In this document: in pieces, positions 8,959-11,597 of the stretch | Layout of the letters: every line of letters starts with the position of its first letter | Numbering within the stretch: the stretch's first letter is position 1 | Origin: Clostridia bacterium | GTDB taxonomy: Bacteria > Bacillota > Clostridia > Oscillospirales > Acutalibacteraceae | Direction of reading: 5' to 3' | Length of the DNA stretch: 11,597 nucleotides | Assembly: GCA_017631705.1 (NCBI GenBank) | Contig: JAGBSU010000037.1 | Span: 1-11,597 of the forward strand | The notes under the pieces: model-generated | What the model saw: the letters and a program-made list of their open reading frames with translations, nothing else | The model's database searches: none | Told to the model about the DNA's origin: nothing | Program-made: the position numbers and the translations under genes

Positions 8959-8971
8959 GGTATATCATACC
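8959..8971. promoter_or_regulatory. Palindrome over the nucleotidyltransferase -10 box
   Basis: GGTAT-ATC-ATACC is a perfect 5-bp inverted repeat with a 3-nt centre, covering the -10 hexamer of the predicted promoter. It could be an operator for an unknown repressor, but it is short and could also arise by chance in AT-rich promoter sequence. Confidence 0.3.
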
Positions 8972-8993
8972 ATAATTTTTACATCGCAAGCAA
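8964..8993 (-). promoter_or_regulatory. Promoter of the nucleotidyltransferase gene
   Basis: On the - strand, TTGCTT (8993-8988), an 18-nt spacer and TATGAT (8969-8964) form a sigma-A-like promoter ending 25 nt before the ATG at 8938. The -10 box contains the ATG of the longer reading frame, which supports the downstream start. No equally good promoter was found on the + strand for the divergent galE remnant. Confidence 0.6.
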
Positions 8994-9092
8994 TACCCAC
9001 TCGAGCCAAAATCGTATACTTTCGCCGTAATCCTTGTAAAACCGTTTGCCTTATATACATACTACCTATTACTATACTGGGAGGAAGCAAAA

Positions 9093-9476
9093 ATGTCAAT
9101 ACTTATTACCGGCGGTTACGGCTATATCGGCAGCTACACTTGTTTAGACTTGTTTGTTTCCGGTGACGATATGGTGATGCTGGATAACTTCTATAACTCC
9201 GACCCCAAAGAGGATTGCACGGCATTTTCGCGAAAATCAAATTGATGTTGTTATTTATTTTGCCGGCTTAAAGACCGTGGGTGGATCCGTTCAAAAACCC
9301 CTTGAATACTTTGACAACAATGTCAACAGCACATCGATTTTATGCTGTGTGCTAAAAGAATTTGGTTGTAAGCGCATGGTGTTCAGTTCCTCCGTTACCG
9401 TATATAGCATAAAAATCTTCCCCCACTCAACGAAACGATGTCGGTTGGCGCTGTCACGAACCCCAACGGCTATTAA
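9093..9476 (+). pseudogene. galE: galE pseudogene (UDP-glucose 4-epimerase remnant)
   Basis: GalE interconverts UDP-glucose and UDP-galactose (some also the N-acetyl forms) using bound NAD. The start is intact: GGGAGG at 9079-9084, then MSILITGGYGYIGSYTC with the Rossmann G-x-x-G-x-x-G loop (normally TGGAGYIG). After LDNFYNSDPKE the frame runs out at TGA 9243-9245. The epimerase continues in another frame from about 9226 (FRENQIDVVIYFAGLKTVG), so about 38 residues of the usual fold are missing. That segment runs through KPLEYFDNNVNST and MVFSSSVTVYS. Near 9405 an apparent 4-nt loss returns it to the first frame (NLPPLNETMSVGAVTNPNGY), which stops at 9474-9476. The catalytic Y-x-x-x-K (usually TNPYGxTK) and the whole C-terminal half are absent. 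Three separate lesions exclude a functional enzyme and a single sequencing error. Confidence 0.9.
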
Positions 9477-9495
9477 TCAGCAAAGACCAATAACA

Positions 9496-9530
9496 AAGGC
9501 ACACTTCGCAAGGAAGTGTGCCTTCGTTTT
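9496..9530. terminator. Hairpin terminator between the galE remnant and the ABC operon
   Basis: A perfect 12-bp stem (AAGGCACACTTC 9496-9507 with GAAGTGTGCCTT 9513-9524) has the 5-nt loop GCAAG and is followed by CGTTTT. A second small inverted repeat (CGTTTT 9525-9530, AAAACG 9535-9540) follows at once. The hairpin lies between convergent units, 19 nt after the galE remnant stop and 21 nt beyond the permease stop. The U tract is short in both directions, so bidirectional use is likely but not certain. Confidence 0.7.
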
Positions 9531-9545
9531 ACGCAAAACGAAAAA

Positions 9546-10337
9546 TTAATCTACGTTGACACCTTTTTTGAAAAGATAGATATTGGTAACGCAGCCAAGC
9601 ACCGAAACCAACGTGTAGCAAGAAATCGCTACACATATCATACTCTTTATCGTTTGAACATTCAGCGTCGTATTTGTCACAAAAAGATTCATGAACTCCG
9701 TATTAAAAAGCGCTATCAAAAACAACACCGCCAAGACGATAGCCTGACTCACAAAAAAGGCCACGGCACCAAACAACACCGAAAATCCTGTTTTGGCATT
9801 ATTCATTCTATTCCCCAAAATAATCCCGGTAAACCCGCATTGTAAAATGTTAAAAAACTCCAAAAAAAGCACAAACACAAGCAAAGCGATGAGACCTACT
9901 ATTGTGCTGTCATAAGCCTCAGCCACCGGCAACAACAGGTTTTTAAAAACCAACAAATTTTCCTTTGAATAATATGCCGTGAACAACACCAAAAAAACCA
10001 ATGCAAAACTTACAAAAAGGGTTATAATTGCCGTTAAAAATTTTGCCAAATAGTGCGTTTCTTTTTTTATGGGTAACGTGTGTGTAAGATACGCCTCGTC
10101 ACTGTAAAAATGGGCCTTAAATCTTACCCACATACGCATTATATTGTTTATTAAGGTACTGCACATCATTGAAATAGCGGCGCCTTGTGAAATTTTGCCC
10201 AAAATTTCAAGCACAAGAGAATTCCGAAAACCAAAAAACACCCTTGTCAAAATACCAAAAAATATGGCTAATATATAAAAAATGATAATCACCTTAAAAA
10301 TACTTTTAAGGTCGTAATTCAGCAGTTTTTTCAACAT
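9546..10337 (-). CDS. ABC transporter permease, ABC-2-like, six membrane segments
   Basis: This is the membrane partner of the adjacent ABC ATPase. The 263-residue protein shows six hydrophobic segments at about 14-34, 47-66, 99-122, 145-166, 184-211 and 229-256, with no signal peptide. The loop after segment 2 carries FKAHFYSDEAYLTHTLP, a pattern I associate with permeases of small GntR-linked ABC systems in Clostridia. The ATG at 10337 has AGGAGG 8 nt upstream and lies inside the ATPase gene, overlapping it by 7 nt, so translation is coupled and the proteins probably form one complex. A homodimer, or a partner encoded elsewhere, is possible, because YtrB/Pmt-type systems often have more than one permease and only one is seen here. 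The gene is visibly AT-richer than rpoC or mfd. The substrate is unknown. Confidence 0.85.
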   Translation of the reverse strand: MLKKLLNYDLKSIFKVIIIFYILAIFFGILTRVFFGFRNSLVLEILGKISQGAAISMMCSTLINNIMRMWVRFKAHFYSDEAYLTHTLPIKKETHYLAKFLTAIITLFVSFALVFLVLFTAYYSKENLLVFKNLLLPVAEAYDSTIVGLIALLVFVLFLEFFNILQCGFTGIILGNRMNNAKTGFSVLFGAVAFFVSQAIVLAVLFLIALFNTEFMNLFVTNTTLNVQTIKSMICVAISCYTLVSVLGCVTNIYLFKKGVNVD

Positions 10338-11026
10338 TTGAACATCCTCCTAAAAATTTCATCAATTGAAGCATTTTCACGATTTCGAAGTTCATCGGTT
10401 TCAGCGGTTAATATAATTTCGCCGTTGTCAATAAAAATAACCGAATCCAATATACATTCAATGTCACTGATAAGGTGGGTAGAAATAATCACACTGGCAC
10501 CGTCGTTAAAATTAGTAAGAATCGTATCCAAAATATACTCTCTGGTGGCAGGGTCCACACCGCCCAAGGGCTCATCAAGAATATACAGCTCCGCATTACG
10601 GCTCATAACCAGTACCAACTGCACTTTTTCTTGCATGCCCTTACTCATTTTGGCAAGCTTTTGGTGGGTGTCGAGCCCCAGCTCTTTCAAAAGTTTATAA
10701 GCCTTCTCGCTGTCAAAATTATCATAAAACTTTGCGAAATACTCTACGGTTTTTTCTACCGTCATCCCTTTGTCAAGGTATGTGCGCTCGGGTAAATACG
10801 AAATAACTTTTTTGCTTTCCACCCCAATCGGGTTTCCGTTGACAAGAATTTGTCCCGAGCTTATGGTTAACAGGTCATTAATAAGTTTTATAAGGGTGGT
10901 TTTCCCCGTACCGTTTTTACCCAAAAGACCGATTATTTTGCCACGCGGTATGGTTAGATTTACGTTTTTTAGTATCTTCTTTTCACCAAAACTTTTATTC
11001 AAATCAATACATTGCAATAATTCCAT
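10331..11026 (-). CDS. ABC transporter ATP-binding protein (YtrB/BcrA-like)
   Basis: This is the ATP-hydrolysing subunit of the operon's transporter. In the 231-residue protein the Walker A motif is GKNGTGKT (36-43). The signature loop is SKGMQ (128-132) instead of LSGGQ, Walker B is LYILDEP (147-153) with catalytic E152, the D-loop is GGVDP (155-159), and the switch histidine is H184. Where the Q-loop glutamine is expected there is YLPE (77-80), as is common in BcrA/YtrB-type ATPases as I remember them. The ATG at 11026 shares one base with the GntR stop (TAATG) and has AGGAGG at 11041-11036. The gene overlaps the permease by 7 nt. Such systems export antimicrobial peptides or respond to cell-wall stress; that role is inferred from operon type. 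Confidence 0.92.
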   Translation of the reverse strand: MELLQCIDLNKSFGEKKILKNVNLTIPRGKIIGLLGKNGTGKTTLIKLINDLLTISSGQILVNGNPIGVESKKVISYLPERTYLDKGMTVEKTVEYFAKFYDNFDSEKAYKLLKELGLDTHQKLAKMSKGMQEKVQLVLVMSRNAELYILDEPLGGVDPATREYILDTILTNFNDGASVIISTHLISDIECILDSVIFIDNGEIILTAETDELRNRENASIDEIFRRMFKC

Positions 11027-11391
11027 TATCGGTTTCCTCCTAAATTGTTAATAAGGAATATTACCTCGCTTTTGTCAAAGCCGATTTTTTCCATGGTTTT
11101 CATATATTTTTGTGTGATTATATCCGCATGCTCTTGTTTATGCTTGGCAATAAGTGCGATGTCTTCTGTTACAAACTTGCCGTTTGTCCGTTCCGTAAAC
11201 ACAAGCCCCATATCTTCAAGCTCTGTGAATGCTTTTTGCACCGTGTTGGGATTTACTTTTAGCTGTAATGCCAAATCCCTTACAGAGGGTAACCGCTCTC
11301 CCGCGGAAAACTTGCCCGATATAATATCGCTTTTCAGTTGTTCTACCACTTGAAGATAAATGGGAATACTATTTTCAAAATCAACCGCCAT
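11026..11391 (-). CDS. GntR-family transcriptional regulator, YtrA subfamily
   Basis: This is a 121-residue DNA-binding regulator. The winged helix-turn-helix occupies about residues 8-75: IPIYLQVVEQLKSDIISGKF, then AGERLPSVRDLALQLKVNPN with the recognition helix around TVQKAFTELEDMG, and the wing TERTNGKFV. Only about 45 residues follow, the short helical dimerisation tail typical of the YtrA subfamily and too small for a FadR- or HutC-type ligand domain. ATG 11391 has GGAG (11402-11399) at 7 nt. It is the first gene of an operon with the ABC ATPase and permease. A palindrome sits just upstream at the predicted transcription start, so it probably represses its own operon. The inducing signal is unknown; relatives respond to wall-active antibiotics or peptides. 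Confidence 0.93.
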   Translation of the reverse strand: MAVDFENSIPIYLQVVEQLKSDIISGKFSAGERLPSVRDLALQLKVNPNTVQKAFTELEDMGLVFTERTNGKFVTEDIALIAKHKQEHADIITQKYMKTMEKIGFDKSEVIFLINNLGGNR

Positions 11392-11408
11392 TTTCTTTCT
11401 CCGCTCAA

Positions 11409-11428
11409 TGTATTACTGACTTAATACA
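11409..11428. promoter_or_regulatory. Probable GntR operator, perfect inverted repeat
   Basis: TGTATTA (11409-11415) and TAATACA (11422-11428) are perfect 7-bp inverted repeats separated by 6 nt (CTGACT). The site lies immediately downstream of the -10 box and spans the expected transcription start, where a bound dimer would block initiation. GntR-family proteins bind such palindromes as dimers. Assignment to the adjacent GntR is inferred from position. Confidence 0.72.
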
Positions 11429-11438
11429 ACAATACAAC
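11423..11438. repeat. Tandem 8-bp direct repeat adding an extra operator half-site
   Basis: AATACAAC occurs twice head to tail (11423-11430 and 11431-11438). The first copy overlaps the right arm of the operator; the second lies over and behind the -10 box and repeats most of a half-site. This could allow a second regulator dimer to bind, or may be a slippage product. Confidence 0.6.
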
Positions 11439-11457
11439 GTTTTCACGGTTTTGTCAA
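11429..11457 (-). promoter_or_regulatory. Sigma-A promoter of the GntR-ABC operon
   Basis: On the - strand, a consensus -35 TTGACA (11457-11452) is followed by a 17-nt spacer and TATTGT (11434-11429). The -10 directly touches the operator palindrome. The perfect -35 suggests a strong promoter held down by repression. Confidence 0.78.
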
Positions 11458-11465
11458 GCGTTTAC

Positions 11466-11502
11466 AAAAAATATGACACTTTCAAATTTTGAAAGTGTCA
11501 TA
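11466..11502 (-). terminator. Rho-independent terminator of the partial gene at the window end
   Basis: TATGACACTTTCAAA (11472-11486) and its exact reverse complement (11488-11502) leave one central T, a 15-bp near-perfect palindrome. On the - strand it is followed by six T (11471-11466), so it ends transcription coming from the gene that stops at 11519. It lies just upstream of the -35 box of the GntR operon, shielding that promoter from read-through. Confidence 0.88.
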
Positions 11503-11518
11503 AGAAACATCCGTTTTG

Positions 11519-11597
11519 TTATTTTCCCCAACCATTCAAGTTGGCTTTTTGAAGCGCATCGGTGATTTTTTCTGCCACATCGCCGTATTTTTCCGAT
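11519..11597 (-). CDS. C-terminal end of an unidentified protein (partial)
   Basis: An open - strand frame entering from the right edge ends SEKYGDVAEKITDALQKANL followed by NGWGK and TAA (11521-11519). The composition is protein-like (helix then a short tail) and a strong terminator follows 17 nt later, so a genuine gene end is likely. Only 25 residues are visible and I do not recognise the family. It lies upstream of the GntR operon on the same strand but is separated from it by that terminator. Confidence 0.7.
   Translation of the reverse strand, partial: SEKYGDVAEKITDALQKANLNGWGK

Noticed and set aside
8939..8989. Longer nucleotidyltransferase start (17 extra residues)
   Set aside because: The extra stretch contains the predicted -10 and -35 region and has no ribosome binding site; the MKPTLIIMAAG start fits the family.
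8990..9092. Promoter or riboswitch for the divergent galE
   Set aside because: TTGTAA/TATACA-like boxes are spaced wrongly and no structured leader is visible; the gene is dead in any case.
9277..9549. 90-residue + strand frame as a separate gene
   Set aside because: It begins inside the middle segment of the galE pseudogene and runs out of frame through the terminator hairpin into the permease end.
9516..9845. 109-residue + strand frame rich in K, H and Q
   Set aside because: It is antisense to the permease; the composition follows from reversed membrane-protein codons.
1..11597. tRNA, rRNA, CRISPR array, transposase, integrase, toxin-antitoxin or prophage genes
   Set aside because: None could be recognised on either strand; no regular repeat-spacer pattern and no matching protein motifs.

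Overview
The window looks like a chromosomal segment from a low-to-mid-GC Clostridia-type Firmicute, most likely a gut Oscillospiraceae/Ruminococcaceae-like organism. The RpoC sequence is of Firmicutes type (it lines up closely with the Bacillus RpoC I remember), pth and mfd form a pair as in Firmicutes, Shine-Dalgarno sequences are strong AGGAGG types, and the window ends with a GntR/YtrA-type ABC operon. Taxonomy is inferred from remembered protein families, not from a search.

Layout. (1) 1-3609, + strand: rpoC, the RNA polymerase beta' subunit, lacking only about its first 19 codons. (2) 3615-3647: a hairpin terminator that works in both directions, between rpoC and the convergent mfd. (3) 7857-3692, - strand: a pth-mfd operon with a recognisable sigma-A promoter; mfd starts 9 nt after the pth stop. 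(4) 7888-9476: a sugar-nucleotide locus that seems to be decaying. An intact nucleotidyltransferase (- strand) is followed by a tiny C-terminal relic that resembles a NahK-type N-acetylhexosamine 1-kinase. It is divergent from a galE that is clearly a pseudogene (internal deletion, two frame changes, end missing before the catalytic YxxxK). Kinase, uridylyltransferase and 4-epimerase are the three activities of the galacto-N-biose/lacto-N-biose (lnp-like) salvage route, so this looks like a remnant of that pathway. (5) 11457-9546, - strand: a compact, visibly AT-richer operon of GntR regulator, ABC ATPase and six-helix permease, translationally coupled (1-nt and 7-nt overlaps). It has its own promoter and a palindromic operator abutting the -10. 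(6) 11519-11597, - strand: the last 25 codons of an unidentified gene, closed by a strong terminator.

How the genes work together. rpoC and mfd are functionally linked: Mfd removes RNA polymerase stalled at DNA lesions. Pth recycles peptidyl-tRNA. The GntR-ABC operon looks self-regulating and resembles YtrA-type envelope-stress or peptide-export systems; its substrate cannot be read from the sequence. The most notable signals are the eroded hexosamine salvage cluster, the coincidence of the galE break with the start of the AT-rich ABC module, and the operator architecture of that module.
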